From Umbilicaria muhlenbergii (lineage: Eukaryota; Ascomycota; Lecanoromycetes; Umbilicariales; Umbilicariaceae): 64,000 bases of DNA. Location of the stretch: positions 588,364-652,363 of the forward strand of contig KK106984.1 in the NCBI GenBank assembly GCA_000611775.1, in the 5' to 3' direction. Made by a program: the position numbers and the translations under genes. The notes beneath the pieces were generated by a model that was not told the origin of the DNA, did no database searches, and saw only the letters and a list, made by a program, of their open reading frames with translations. Below, in pieces: positions 23,090 through 35,983 of the stretch. Positions within the stretch are counted from its first letter, which is position 1, and every line of letters starts with the position of its first letter.

Positions 23090-25756
23090 CTTCTGATCAA
23101 CTCTTTCATTTCACTTTGTATAAGATTTCATTCCTGTATTTCTGACAGTTTAAAATCTCTTCAACTTTATATTCTTCTTCATCATCAATTAACTCTGAAG
23201 GTGACAGTAATGATTTTAAGTCATCATCAGCTCTGCACTGATATGACTTCAGATAAGAAACATGAAAGATATTATGAATTTAATAAATGAGTGATAAAGT
23301 TAACTTGTAAGCTTCAAGTTGCTTCTTTATTAAGTTTTCAATTTGAAATGATTTAATGAATTTGTGAGACAGTTTCCTGCTTGAGCACTTCTGTCATAAG
23401 GTTTTCATGAATAACATTATCAAGTTTCTCACATTATAGGTCTTGAGTTTATGTTTAATATCATAATATTTTGTCTGAGAATTAATTACATTTTCTCATC
23501 ATTACAATAGTGCTTCTTGTATGTCATGAAATTATTTCATTTAATTTTTAACTGCAGGTACCTCTTTTTTCCTGAAGTCATCTTCAACTTCAAATCTTAC
23601 TTCTGAATAATAAGTATACATGACATAGAAAGGGCTGCATCTTATTAATACTTACATTTCATTATTGTAAGTGAATTCTGTCAAAGGTAAAAGATTTATT
23701 CAGTTGTCTTGTTCATCTGAGCAATAACAGTGAAGATAATGTTTTAAGGTTTAATTCTGTCATTCTGTCTGTTCATCTGTCTGCAGATGAAAGGCAGTGC
23801 TTAATTGATGCTTCATTCTTAAATAATAGCACATTTCTGATCAGAAAGCACTTGTGAAAACTGATTCATAATCAAAGACAACCTCTTTTAATATATTAAA
23901 TCAACATATTATTTTCTTATAAAATAAGTCAGTCAACTCTGTTGCTGTAATCATTTTCATGATTTAAATATATTGAGTCATTTTCATATACTAATTCATA
24001 ATTATTAAGATCACATCATAGATGCAACTCTTGCACTTACTCAACAGCAAGTCAGTGATAAAATTTATTATGACTTGCTGTCATGATTCTTCTGACTGAG
24101 GCAGCGCTTGTAGCTCATTATAAAAATGATGTTTAAGCACTTTCATCTTTTAACAGATGTCACATGATGCAACATAATCTTTAACATCTTAACTCATATC
24201 AATTTAATAATATTTATGATTAAATAATTTAAGAGTTCTTTCTATCCTGAAATGTTCTGTCAAGGCATCATCATGATGATGTTTCAAGATCTCTGCTCTT
24301 ACTGACTTTTCTTTCAGAATGTATATTTGTTTCTCATGAAATAAAAAACCTTCAGAGTTAAATCTTCAGAGACTTTCAACTTTAATCTTATATTTCATTA
24401 ATGTATAATCAGTGTTGCATGTCACTTCTATAAATGAATCATCATTTTGTAGAGTTCAAATCAAATTTTTTAAAGATAAACTTAAACTTTCATCAACTGT
24501 TTCATGAATGACAAGATCTCTTATCATCACATGTGAAATGAATTATTTGCAATCAACAGTTTCAGTGACAGAGTTAAACTGTTTCACAGTTACATCATAG
24601 TTGTTAAAAACAAATGATTTATTATCACTTCTTCAATATTTTTTCTGAAGTTTAAGATTTTTAATTTCAGTTATTCTCCTCACCTCTGCAAGTAATTACC
24701 TCACAATAAGAGCATATCTGAGTGAGAATACATTCACAAGAGTGATTAACTTTCTCTGAAGTGTTGAGAATAATTTCTTCATGATTTTACTCATCTCTTC
24801 AACATTCCTGTAGTCTGATCATCTTAATGATGCATCAGCAGGGTTGATCTTTCTGAACTGATGCAAAATATTAAAATTAAAAGCAGTGAACTTCATTGCT
24901 CATCATGCTTGCCTGTCATTTAATTCCTTCATGTTCATAAATCCTCATAAATTGTTATGATCAGTTAATACCTTTATGATATGACAACTGCCCTCAAGGT
25001 AATGTCATCAGTGTTTAAACATCATAACAATGATAAGAAGCTTCTGATCATGAGTTTTATATTAAATCTCTGAAGGAGACAGCTTTCTTAATGAAAACAT
25101 AATTAAATATCACTCTCTGTTATTTAACAGCTGAGACAGGATGTCAGCAAGCTTAATAATTAACACATCAATTTCTATCTGTATTCATAACTTTGAATTA
25201 AAGTGAATCAGGATAAGTGCTATTATAAAGGCTTCACAGAGGCAGTTAAACACCTCTTTTACATCATTTAAGAATTTAAAAGACTTAAACTTCTTTTCAT
25301 TCTTGTTATCTTTTATAAGGTTTGTCAAGGGGGCTGCAACTTATGAATAACACTTAATAAAGCATTTATAAAAGTTCACAAAGCTCAGGAAGACTTGTAC
25401 TTCCTGAAAAGTTTTTAATACTAATCAGTCTCATATAATGTTCACTTATTATGAGTTCATTGATACACCTTCAGTGATGATAATAAACTTTAGAAATTTC
25501 ACCTTGATAATGAAGAATTCACACTTCTTAAGGTTTATGTAAAGTTGAAATCAACAGAGTCAGTTTAACACCTGCTTAACATGCTCTTAATGTTTTATCA
25601 GTGATCCTGAATATATAAGGATATCATTTAAATAAACAACACAAAAAACATTCACAAGTTCTGTTAATGCTCAGTTGATGTAAGCCTGAAACATAACTGA
25701 AGTGCTGATTAATTCAAAAAGCATGATCATATACTCAAAGTGATTGTAATGCATGT
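23090..25756 (-). pseudogene. pol: pol of A1, distal part: RT to chromodomain-like tail
   Basis: From right to left: the rest of the reverse transcriptase (thumb and connection, about 25300-25756), RNase H (about 24850-25250), integrase (about 23400-24700) and a tail at about 23090-23200 reading LIDDEEEYKVEEILNCQKYR, the start of a fungal chromodomain (E-V-E-x-I-L-D). The region matches A2 60560-63108 throughout. Fossil; multiple breaks. Confidence 0.78.
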
Positions 25757-25761
25757 GAAAT

Positions 25762-26054
25762 TGTAAGAGGCAGGTTATGACGGGTATGACAGAATTAACA
25801 TCATAATCATTATACAATTATAGAACAGGGTATTTAAGCAATATAATCACATATGAAAGTAATAAATAATAGGTCTTCTATTTGATGAGGAAATTAATCA
25901 TTAAGAAAGCAGGTTTTTAAATCTTCTTGTGAAGAGTTTTCACTTGATGTCAAGGTGTTACTCATTAAGTCATCATATAAGTGAGTTATAATAATGTACT
26001 GTCATACTGTCATACTGTTGTACTGTTGTACTATTATATATGATGACTTTGACA
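25762..26054 (-). repeat. 3' LTR of B1
   Basis: 293 bp; TGTAAGAGGC to TTTGACA on the plus strand. It contains a short ACTGTYGT/ACTGTCAT minisatellite (about 25997-26035). The complement of the next bases (26055-26075) is a purine tract. Confidence 0.9.
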
Positions 26055-26946
26055 CAGCATTTCTCTTCTCATGATGTCATCCCTGGTGTCAATTGATTCT
26101 GAATTCATCACCATAGACATCATCATGATAATATGATAAGTAATTGATCATGTAAAGTGAGTGTGTAAAACTGCATCAAGCTCTTGCTGTAGATCACTTA
26201 TAAGATCTTAATAAAACCTGTAAAACCTCTTGAGGAAAATCAGGAAAAAGTGTTCTTATTGCATTAATTAAATTCTGTTTGAGCTGTTCAGATTGTTCAG
26301 CATGTTCAGAATCATTCAGACTGTTTAAACTGTTTAAATTATTCAGCATGTTTGATGTTCTGCAAGGCTTTAATAAAACCTGTAAAGCCTCTTGAGGAAA
26401 ATCAGGAAAAAGTGTTCTTATGACACTGATTAAATCCTGTTTGAGCTGTTTGAATTATTCAGCATGTTCAGAACTGTTTAAGTGTAAGTCTGCCTTTTCT
26501 ACTCCTCTTTCATTTTTGTTTAGTATGACAAAATGTCATAATAATTGTCATACTTTTGTCATACTCATGTTTATTCATTATATTAATATATTCATCATGA
26601 CTTGCTTCTTGAGCATGTAGGTTCTGAACTGCTGATGTTTCAGTTCACTCATGATATCTCTCATAAAGAGTAATATAATTGTCATAGCCTCTGTTGTATT
26701 CTTGTCATAGGGAACAGGCTTCATCATAAAAGATCAAGTTAACAAAGCTGACAAAGTTTTCAGTTCTTAAGACTCATGACTTTTGTGACAGCTTCTCAAT
26801 TGATCTTGAAGAATCATGTTGTACAACTCATCTGAATTTCAGTTTATCAGAATTGTCAGCATGAAACTTTCACATTTTTGCCTTTGCATTGCAGATGAAG
26901 TGTGTTGATTCTCATGTGTCATCTCACACCTGGTCTGTCAGCTTTC

Positions 26947-27008
26947 ATTTGATGAGGTATTGAAGCCTGTCATCATGAACACAGTTATTCACAATTGCTT
27001 TAACTTCT
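26947..27008 (-). pseudogene. Chromodomain-like segment of B1
   Basis: The open segment EVKAIVNNCVHDDRLQYLIK has the E-V-x-x-I-x-x-x...LQYLIK pattern of fungal chromovirus chromodomains, at the expected place after integrase. The homologous part of B3 is at 53840-53930. Confidence 0.6.
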
Positions 27009-27199
27009 CACTCATCATTTTAATTAAGTAGTAGGTCTTTTCCTGCTAATGCAGAGAACACATGACATGTGCCTTAAAATGACTTCAATAAAGTGATGTT
27101 AAACATGTTATAAATATTTTGATCCTCTGAGAGGTTGAGTTTGTATGAGGACTGATTTATCATATGTTATATTTTAAATAAGTTGAGCTTTTTTCAATG

Positions 27200-28150
27200 C
27201 AGTTTCTTCATCTGCTTGTTCATTAACACATTCTTTTCATTAATCAGTATTAAATCACCTTCTTTGAACATTATCTTCATTCAGTGCTGATTGTAATAAT
27301 TTGTATACATTTCATTAACCTGTCATAGCTGCTCCTGAGCTGTTGCAATTTAATCTTGAAGCTGCTGTGCATCTGCATAAAGTCTTATTTGTTCATATGA
27401 GTGCTGTATAAGTGACCTACTTAGGCTCATCTGAGGGTTTCACTTTAAATTAAGCTGAAAGGGGCTCTTTTCTGTAGCAGCATGTATGAAGTTGTTATAT
27501 GAGAACTCAGTGCAGAGTAAAAGTTTTACTCAGTTCTCTTGCTGTTCATTAATGAATATGTGTAAATATGTTTTCAGGGACTGATTCTGCCTCTTTGTTT
27601 AATCATCAGTTTGCAGGTGAAAAGTCATTGACATGTTACAATGACACTGCATGTGAAAGCAGAAGCTGATTCACTGCTCTGATGTAAATAACTTATCTCT
27701 GTCTGTGATTAAAACTTTTGACACATCATGATGCTTAATTATGTCTTGAACAAACACCTTAATGAAGTCAGCAACTGATATTGTCTTCTGTACTGAAATA
27801 TAATGAGTCATTTTGATCAATTTATTGATTATAATAAGAATTAAATCTCATGTCATACTCCTGTATGTGCTGCTCAGAGGCAGGTTCATAATGAAGTTCA
27901 TGATTACTGTATATCACAGCTCAGATGAGACAGGTAATGAGTTTAATAACTTAAATGATTTATGATGTGAAGGCTTAACTTTTTAACACTTAATGCAGTC
28001 ATGACAGTAACATCATACATCTTGAACTGCACTTGATCAGTCATAACTTCACTGCATCAACTTAATTGTTCTTGCTTTGCTGAAGTGACTTGTGAAGATG
28101 TCATCATGAAATCAGCTGATCACTGCTTTGCGGAGGGCAGGGTTCTGTAA
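27200..28150 (-). pseudogene. Integrase of B1
   Basis: Minus-strand similarity to the Gypsy integrase core, matched block by block with B3 (37550-38720), for example the shared AAAGAGCCCCTTTCAGCTTA block at 27453 and 38361. Integrase would join the cDNA to host DNA. Fossil. Confidence 0.65.
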
Positions 28151-28169
28151 AACATAAATTTTATCATTG

Positions 28170-29110
28170 TAATATATGACATTATCAATTTCTTGTCATC
28201 TTGCTTGTATTGCTGTCATGATTGCTGCTGTAACCCTCTCAGGCGTTTTCATAATTGTCATCATGTCAAGCATTTCTGTAATTGCCTTCATGTTAAGTGT
28301 TGTCATAATTGCCTCTGTATTAAGTGTTGTCATGATTGCTTTTATATTAAGTGTTGCCATGATTGTCTCTGTATTAGATGTTGCCTTTGTATTAAGCTTG
28401 ATCAAGTTGTTTTTATCCTCAATAAAGGTAGTTAATCTCTGTTGTACTCATCATACTGAATCATTGTTAGACTGTTCAGTATGAATAATATGTTTAAGTT
28501 GTTTAATAAACATCCTTGTATAAGCTGTTATCTCATCATCAATTGATGTGTGAGTAGACATGAGTTGAAGTGCTTCAACAGTGTCAGCAGAAGCGCCTTC
28601 ATTGAATTAAAAGTTAATAAGATCATTATTGACTGTGTCTTCAATGTTCATAGCTGCAGAGCTTGCTGAGTTATCTTTAATTGAATGACACTGAGGCTCT
28701 GCATACCTGGCCTCATTTGTAATTAATTAATTCATATTGCTATGACTTGCTTCTTGAGCAGATAGATGCTGTCATCACTGCTTTAAGTGTGCTTGAGTGA
28801 CACTGCTAATAACATGTTTCATATTAGCATTCATTATTATGCTATTTTTCATACTGACATCTGTAGTTATGTCTTTCATACTGACATTCATAATTATGTC
28901 TTTTATACTGACATCTGTAGTTATACCTTCTGTATGTATGATACTTGTTTATCATAATGATTGTATTTGATGTTGTGATTACACTTCATTACAGCTTGCT
29001 TCTTCTTGAGTTGATAAGTTTCACATTGCTGATGTTTCAATGAGATCATCATCTTCAGTATTCATCATATCAGTAGTATTCATTGCAGTAGATATGACAT
29101 TCTTTTGTTG
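28170..29110 (-). repeat. Tandem arrays in the RNase H-integrase linker of B1
   Basis: Two separate roughly 30-bp arrays. 28200-28390 (about six units of TTAAGTGTTGTCATRATTGC type) encodes a repeated TLNTEAIMT pattern on the minus strand. 28820-28930 (four units of CATACTGACATCTGTAGTTATG type) follows. A single copy of the longer unit seen many times in B4 (CACTGCTGATGTTTYAATGA...) lies at about 29025-29090. The arrays sit between RNase H and integrase. Confidence 0.78.
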
Positions 29111-29299
29111 TAACTCCTGTCATACTGATTGTCTTGACTGCAGTGTCATCACAGCAAGCATGTACAGTTGCTTTTACACTGACTTATAATTCTCACTTTC
29201 TAAGTGGAAGGACTGTCACATTATTTCAGCAGCAGTTGAGGTTGTTGCAGTCTTCAGCAATTCATAATCAAGTCTTCTTGATAAGTCATCAGCAGAGTT

Positions 29300-30660
29300 C
29301 TTTTTGCCTTCTTGATACATGACATTAAAGTCATACTCAGTGAGCTTTTCAGCTCATTTAAGCTACCTTCTCATGAGATTTGAGGTGATCATAAATCAGA
29401 TCAGGTTTGCATGATTGATTAATATGACAATTGAGTGTCTGACGTCTCAGCAGTAATGATGTCAATGATGCATTATCTTCATGATAACAAGGAGTTCTTG
29501 TTCATCTGTATCATATCATGTCTCTGCATTTAGTAGCTTTCTACTGTAGTATGCAACTGATAATCAATGAAATTGCTCATTAATTTTAAAGCGCTGAGTC
29601 AATATTCTGTCAATGATGAATGCAGAGGTGTTTATTTCAACTTGTATAAACTTATTCTCATCAAAATATTATAATAAAGAAGTGCTCATGAAGGCTTCCT
29701 TTAAAGCCTTGAACACTTTCATTGCAGCTTCTGAAAGTGAAAGTGAAGAAGGTATGACATCTATAATGTTTATTTATTGTAATTATTGTGATTTTAATGA
29801 TACCTCAGTCTTCTTTTGATTTTTTCCTGTTTTCAGAAGTTTTATAAGAGGTGCTGTGATTCATGAATAATTCTTAATAAACCTCTGAAAGAAGTTAACA
29901 AAGCCTAGAAAGACCTGCAATTGATGAACATTCTCTGAAAGTAGTCATTTCTTGATGATGTGTATCCTTTCAGAGTTCATGAATATGCCTTCAATATTGA
30001 TTTTAAAGTCAAGAAAGTTAACCTCTGAAGTGTTGAATGAGCACTTGTTAATCTTAAGGTGAAGATCATGACCTTGAAGTGCAGTAAGAACTTGTTGTAC
30101 ATGCTCTTCATACTTAAACTCATCTTTGCTGAAGATCAGGATGTCATCTAGGTAAATTACACAAGTGATGTCAAGAAACTCATTAAGTGTCTTGTTCATG
30201 AAGACTTAAAACATAGCAGGAGCATTAATAAGGCTGAAAAACATGATGAAATATTTAAATAACTTGAATCATGTTTGAAATGCAGTCTTTCATTCATCAT
30301 CACTTTTAATGCATATTCAGTTATATGTGTTCTTGCAGTTCAGCTTCATAAACCTTCTTGCTCTCTGAAGATAATCAAGCATGTCTGATATCAGTGACAG
30401 TGAATAGCAGTTTTTGATGATGATGTTATTGAGGCGCTTATAATTAATGATTAATCATAAGCTTTCATCTGATTTAAGTATGAACATAACAGATGATGCT
30501 GCAAGTGATATTAATTTACAAATGATGCCTGCTTCAACAGCATTATTGAAGTACACCTTTAATGTGTTGAGCTCAGCTGAAGACATCAAGTATAACTTTT
30601 TAAATAAGAGTTGCTGCTCTGATTTTAAGTCAATGACATGATCATGAGGACCTCTCTTTG
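29300..30660 (-). pseudogene. pol: Reverse transcriptase and RNase H of B1
   Basis: The best-preserved RT segment of the window is 29945-30199: MNKTLNEFLD, then the catalytic box VIYLDDILIFS, then HVQQVLTALQGHDLHLKINK and VNFLDFKI, all diagnostic of Ty3/Gypsy RT palm and thumb. RNase H similarity follows to the left, to about 29300. Fossil, although this segment keeps an unbroken frame. Confidence 0.85.
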
Positions 30661-31199
30661 ACAGAGATTATGTCTTCATCACTTGAAAGATATTCATGAA
30701 GTCATGATACTCAGGTGATAAAGTGTCATAAACATTATCATACTTTTTGTCATAATGTATGAAATTCATTTGCAGAGCTTTCATATCAGCCATTAAATCT
30801 GCTGAGCTTATGAAGTGTTTCATAATGAAGAGATTACTCAAGTGTAGAACATCTTTTAATGTCTTTCTTTTATTAACTGTGAATATCTGTTGTGCTTTAA
30901 TATGCTTCTTTTTTCTTCATAAGAATCTTCTGATTTTGTAGTCATGATTGAGATTTGCATTGACTAGAAATGATAATCTGAGGATAAAGAATGCTGATGC
31001 ATCATTTAAGCTGATGTAAAAGCAGTGATTATAATGATAAAATTAATCATCACTGTCATATGTGATAATCAACAGTATGATGAACTCTGATAAGTTCATT
31101 ACATTGCCTCATGTGTTGCCTTGAGCTTCATATCACTCTGTATGTAGAGACAGCTCATCAACAACATTTCATGTGATTGTATTACCTTGACTGTCATTA

Positions 31200-32650
31200 T
31201 TAATAATATATCAATAAGTTGACCTATGAGTCAGCTCATCTTTTATTATAATTAAAAAGTTCACCTTTAGCTGCTCTGCTATCAGTGATGACATCTCATC
31301 AGTGATAAGTAATGAGGCAAGCTGAAGGTTGACTGTGAATCATTGATTAATGTTAACTGTGATGATGACTGCTGTTGATTATCTCATTTAACATTCATTG
31401 ATTCAGTGGCCTGTGACTTCACACTTGATGCAGAGGTTTGCAGCTTTTCATGCAGTTATTTCATTCATCAATACATGATCCTCTTTCTTACATGACTTTA
31501 TGACTTTATGAGTGATTGTCATCATGATTTTCTCAGCAACTGAAAGGTGATTTGAGTTAATATCTTTTGATTGATCATGCTTGCCTCCTCAGTGAATTCC
31601 TCCCTTGTCATAACTGAAAGGTTGATCATGAAGTATAAGGTCTTCAGTGATAATTTCAGTCTTGTCATAGTCTCAGCTCTTGTTGTAGTATGATGTACAT
31701 GTTATAGTTTTTTCAAAATTATTCATTATGTATTGACGCTCCTTTTTGCCTTCAGTGCAGCTTCAGAATGATTCATTATTAATGATAACATCAAGCTGTG
31801 TAAAGATTTCACTCACTGATTATATCATCATTTACTTTTAATCTCAACATCATAGTTCTGTCAGGACATGATGAGGAAGCCTTAATTTTTAATGATTTTA
31901 AATGAGTATTTCACTGATCTCTTTATATGTATTTAATAGAAAGTGATATAGGTCTGACAGCCTGTCATGTCAAAATGTAATGATGTCATTGCTGCATGAT
32001 TCAATTGTGTTGAAGATAATGATGTTTCACTCATTAATGTTCTCACCTGATGATAAGTTCTTCTTAAGCACCTTAAGATAACTTTTATAAGTTATTTAAG
32101 CAGAGTCATGCTGTTTTTTTTTCTTGCATCAATCACTTAATGTGATCTTCTCTAGGAAGATGACTGATTAGAGAATAAAGTTCAACTCAGTAAAGAACTG
32201 CTCTGACATTATTTTTCTATTTTAATTAATTTCATTTAAGTAGTTCTGCAGCTTCTGTCTGTCACATTTAATGTCACCTGCATACAGGTGAGGTGATCAT
32301 GACTTAATGAGATAATGAAAAAGAAATGAAGTGATGTCTGTCATAACTCAACATTATACTTCAGAATTAAGGCTTGTGTTTTCTGAATTCATCATAATCT
32401 GAGACTCTTGTCATAAGTGTAAGTTGAGTTCATCAAGCTTTTTTTAATTATTGTCATATTCAATCTCTTATTGAGCACGTCAGATTTGTGCTCTCTGAAG
32501 CTCAAGAGCTCATTGATTATGAGCAGTAATCACCTCAACATCTTTTATGTAGTCATTAGAGCAGTCTGTATTAATGTTATCATCATTGATGTTGTTCTCA
32601 AAGAGGATATTAACTGTCAGCAGTGTAAATCTGCTCATTGATGAGCCTGT
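31200..32650 (-). pseudogene. Probable gag/leader region of B1
   Basis: Position between the 5' LTR and protease/RT makes this the gag region. I see no zinc knuckle or capsid motif that I can name. Fossil; assignment is by position only. Confidence 0.4.
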
Positions 32651-32760
32651 TGTGACTTAATTATCAACTGCTTCACTGACCTGATGAGATCAAAGTGTTG
32701 ACGTCATCATGTTATTACTCTGATGTGGCCGTTCACCTGGTGAGTGCAGAATGATCAGTA

Positions 32761-33053
32761 TGTAAGAGGCAGGTTACAACAGATATGACAGAATTAACAT
32801 CATAATTATTATATAATTATAGAATGAGGTATTTAAGCAATATAATCATGTATGAAAGTAATAGATAATAAGTCTTTTATTTGATGAGGAAACTGATCAT
32901 TAAGGAAGTAAATTTCTGAACCTCTTTATGAAGAGTTTTCACTTGATGTCAAGGTGCTACTCACTAAGTCATCATATAAATGAGTTATAATGACATACTG
33001 TCATACTGTTGTATTGTCATATTGTCATACTACTATATATGATGACCTTGACA
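32761..33053 (-). repeat. 5' LTR of B1
   Basis: 293 bp, same length and ends as its partner, followed by GAAAT. Confidence 0.9.
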
Positions 33054-33086
33054 GAAATACTGTTTTCCACTCATCACTCTTCTTTA

Positions 33087-33531
33087 ACATAACTCACGGG
33101 GCAACACTGCACTATAAGCAACACTGCACCCCCCCCCCCCCCACTCAAGGGAAAAAAATCAGAATTTCACCAATTGAGCTGTAAATTTTGATCTAAATAA
33201 GAAACTTTGAAGCTCTACATTGTAGTTTATAACAGAGTTGTAGTATTTATGCATTTTAACATCTTTAAGACTGCTTTTGCTGTGATAATTGCAGTCTTCA
33301 CAGTCTGCTTCTCCTCTTTATCCTGCAGCTGTTTTAACTTCTTAACTTGTGTCTCTAGCTGCTTTCTGAATTTGTAAAAGCATTATTATAAGCCTTAATG
33401 ATCTTCAGAATACACACTTCTTTCTTTGTTGAATGCATGCAATTATGGTGGAGAAATGGGTAATTTCAATAGTTGAGGAGGGGGGGGGGTGCAGTGTTAC
33501 TTATAATACAGTGTTGCCTCATGAACTATGT
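33087..33531. mobile_element. MITE with TA target duplication (Tc1/mariner-like)
   Basis: 445 bp, flanked by TA (33085-33086 and 33532-33533). The terminal inverted repeats run about 50 bp: ACATAACTCACGGGGCAACA on the left matches, in complement, ACATAGTTCATGAGGCAACA on the right, and both continue through CACTGCACCCCC. A 14-base C run (33129-33142) and a 10-base G run (33480-33489) lie at the inner ends of the arms. There is no transposase. The centre keeps TGG and is less skewed than its surroundings, so it is probably a recent arrival. Confidence 0.85.
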
Positions 33532-35700
33532 TATGCAAATACAGTGATAAGTGTTCTTTAAATTTAACTTCATAAATAACTTAGCTTCATTAAGCTGATT
33601 CAACATTTCATTTATAAGAGGTAACAGATGCCTGTTCTTGATGATCATCTTATTCAACCTCTGATAATCAATGCATAAGTGCAGCTCTTCATCTTTTTTT
33701 AAAATAAAAAGAATGAGTGCTCCTGCAGAGCTCACAGAATGATGAATTTAATCTTTTATTAAAATATTATTCAGATATTCTCATAGCACCTTTAACTCAG
33801 TATTAAAGAGATTATATAAAAGATCATAAAATGAATCTGTGCTGTTTAAGTTAATTATATGATCACTGATCTTGTAAGATGAAAGGAGGTCAGCATTCTT
33901 CATTAAAAATATATTCACATAATCAGCATATTCCTCAAGTAAAGCTTATATTATATTAATGCTTTATATGCGCACCTCTGATGCAGCATCATCACTCAGA
34001 CTGACTCATATCATGATGTAAACAGCAGAATAATCTTGAATCTCTTTTATAAATTCATCAGATGACTGTAACTCAATAAACTGCTTTTTAATGTTGAAGT
34101 GTCACACCTTTATTCTGCAGTTGATTCACACATGCTCAGTCTTTAATGTAAAGAGTTCAAGGATAAGAGGTGATTCTGACTTATTTAAAACATAAAATAC
34201 ATATTCACATTCATGAGATTGTCCTCAACTGTCAGTAAGCTGATAACACATATGATAAGCACTGAAACAGTAAGCCTTCTGATCATTCAAGAATTAAGAT
34301 TGAGGCAATAAGCCTTTTATATGAGTCAATTGATGCTTAATAATAAAGTGTTGCAAAATTACATTGACTTCAGCTCCTGTGTTCAATAAGACTTGCATGA
34401 GTATGACATCATCATTGTGAAGAACTTGTTCATCAACAATTAAACTGAACTTCAAGGCTACTTTTGTTCAGCACTTCAGCAGTGTGAAGTCTTCACTGAA
34501 GTGTTTTCATTTTTTGATGCTGAAACAGCTGCAATTAAAATCTTATTCAGGTCTGAGTTCTTCACAGGCTGTGAATAATCAAGGGAATAATATCTCTTCT
34601 GATTATAATTTTAAAAAGTCATATGTGATAAGTTTTTTATTTCAGGAGTCTTTATTAATCTGCTTTTATATTTATTATCTCACTTGCTCTTCATTTTCTT
34701 TTCATCAGGCTTATGATCCTTATTCTCAGCAGGCTTCAACAGCAGCTCAGGTTTATAACTGAAGATGATTATCATATTAAAATTTACTTTCAATTTCATA
34801 ACATCTCTCAATCATAAGTTATTCTTTAAGCATGTGATCAAGATGATGATTCCTTTTTAAATTATGAGTAAGTCTTGATAATTCATCAAGGCTGCATGAA
34901 TTTCAGACTTCAATTTTGTGAAGAAGTGAGTCCTCATGTGCTCTTCACTGTAAGAAGGTAACTGAGCTTTCAAGGTGCTTAAATAGCTATTAAAAGCTTA
35001 AACTGATTAATGAAGTAATTGAACAGCATCATTATTATACAGCTGAGTGATGTAAAGCTGATGATTCACAGAGTTCTTAATAATGTTGAGCAGAAATTTC
35101 ATAAAATCATTTCAGATAACAGTGAAATAATTTCTTATCTCATTATCTTGCAGTCACACCTTCTTTGATTCACTTTTTAAGTATTACATGACATAAATCA
35201 TCTTATTCTCCTCATGAGGGAAATCAGCTGAGTTAAAATGAAAGGTAATTCTTGCATCTTGCATTTAATTCAAGTGCTTTTTCATGTTCTTATCATGATA
35301 TAACAGCAACTCCTTTGCCTGAATTCTTGATCATACATTTCATATTGACAGCATTTCATCAGTGCGGCGCTTGCTTATTACAGATTCAGCATTCATCAAG
35401 TTGAGGAATTTATCAATTGAGGTATCAACATGAGTAGCAGAATCTTTGAGTAAGTTGATTTTTAATGTTAAAACTTTCATTCAGAGCTGTTGCAGCTCTT
35501 GTTACTTTAAGAGTTCATCTCACTGTCATTTCACTTGTGTGATTTTATTATTAATGTTGTGCACTGTTTCTCCTGAGGATTCTTCACTCATGAGGTTCAC
35601 TTCACTGATGTCAGAGGAAATGAGTGATGTTTTATAATCATTTTATTGATTCTTCATCATCATGTCTCATTCTGCTTCAGAAGTTTGACATAATTGATTT
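33532..35700 (-). pseudogene. gag/pol of A1, proximal part
   Basis: 33535-33735 on the minus strand is a clear Gypsy reverse transcriptase N-terminus: SSAGALILFILKKDEELHLC, then IDYQRLNKM and LLPLINEMLNQL. This is the region before the first catalytic Asp. Linker and protease similarity lies at about 33800-34500, and the rest to about 35700 should be gag by position, though I cannot name motifs there. The MITE sits directly beyond the RT segment. Fossil. Confidence 0.75.
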
Positions 35701-35755
35701 TAAATTTACATCTTATCTCAGGTCATCATCCTTTGAAAGATAAAATTATTAAAAC

Positions 35756-35983
35756 TGTGAGATTATAACATCCCTTATTAAAAAGAGAAGTATAGTTGAG
35801 GTTCATGACAGCATGAAATATAAATGTATAAAGGTTATATGATCCTAATTATATAAAATTAATAATTAAGAAATGAAGGTGAGATTGAGCAGTGCAGAGT
35901 TTTCATATGATTTATTAATGCTGTCAAGTCATTTACAGGATGCATACTTTATATTAATCTTAAATTGTCATTAACTTGTGACA
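35756..35983 (-). repeat. 5' LTR of A1
   Basis: 228 bp, begins TGTGAGAT and ends CTTGTGACA on the plus strand; followed by ATATC. Confidence 0.9.

Larger units (their letters stand above)
25762..33053 (-). mobile_element. B1: Gypsy chromovirus, family B
   Basis: A 7292-bp element on the minus strand in the reverse transcriptase region of A1, with a GAAAT target duplication (25757-25761 and 33054-33058). LTRs are 293 bp each. Right to left: gag (about 31200-32650), protease, reverse transcriptase (29945-30660), RNase H (about 29300-29850), a repeat-bearing linker (28170-29100), integrase (about 27200-28150) and a chromodomain-like segment (26947-27008). It is the most complete family-B copy in the window and one of the youngest insertions by nesting depth. 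It is a fossil with many breaks. Confidence 0.9.
21403..35983 (-). mobile_element. A1: Gypsy chromovirus, family A, opened by B1 and a MITE
   Basis: Inserted in C1 with an ATATC target duplication (21398-21402 and 35984-35988). LTRs are 228 bp each. Without B1 and the MITE it is about 6.84 kb. The coding direction is minus: gag/protease on the right (about 33900-35700), reverse transcriptase split by both guests (33532-33800 and about 25300-25756), then RNase H, integrase and a chromodomain-like tail near 23100-23200. A further plus-strand unit lies between the pol end and the 3' LTR. A2 (58872 onward) is a second copy. It is a fossil with many breaks. Confidence 0.9.

Noticed and set aside
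28200-28390. CRISPR-like array
   Set aside because: Units follow each other without unique spacers and lie in a retroelement of a eukaryotic genome.
28176-28484. Plus-strand hydrophobic and Cys/His-rich open frames that look like a membrane or zinc protein
   Set aside because: They are alternative frames of the 30-bp minisatellite in the B1 linker, whose coding strand is minus.
33526-33735. Independent small gene next to the MITE
   Set aside because: Its sequence is plainly the N-terminal reverse transcriptase part of A1; the frame end is set by the MITE edge.
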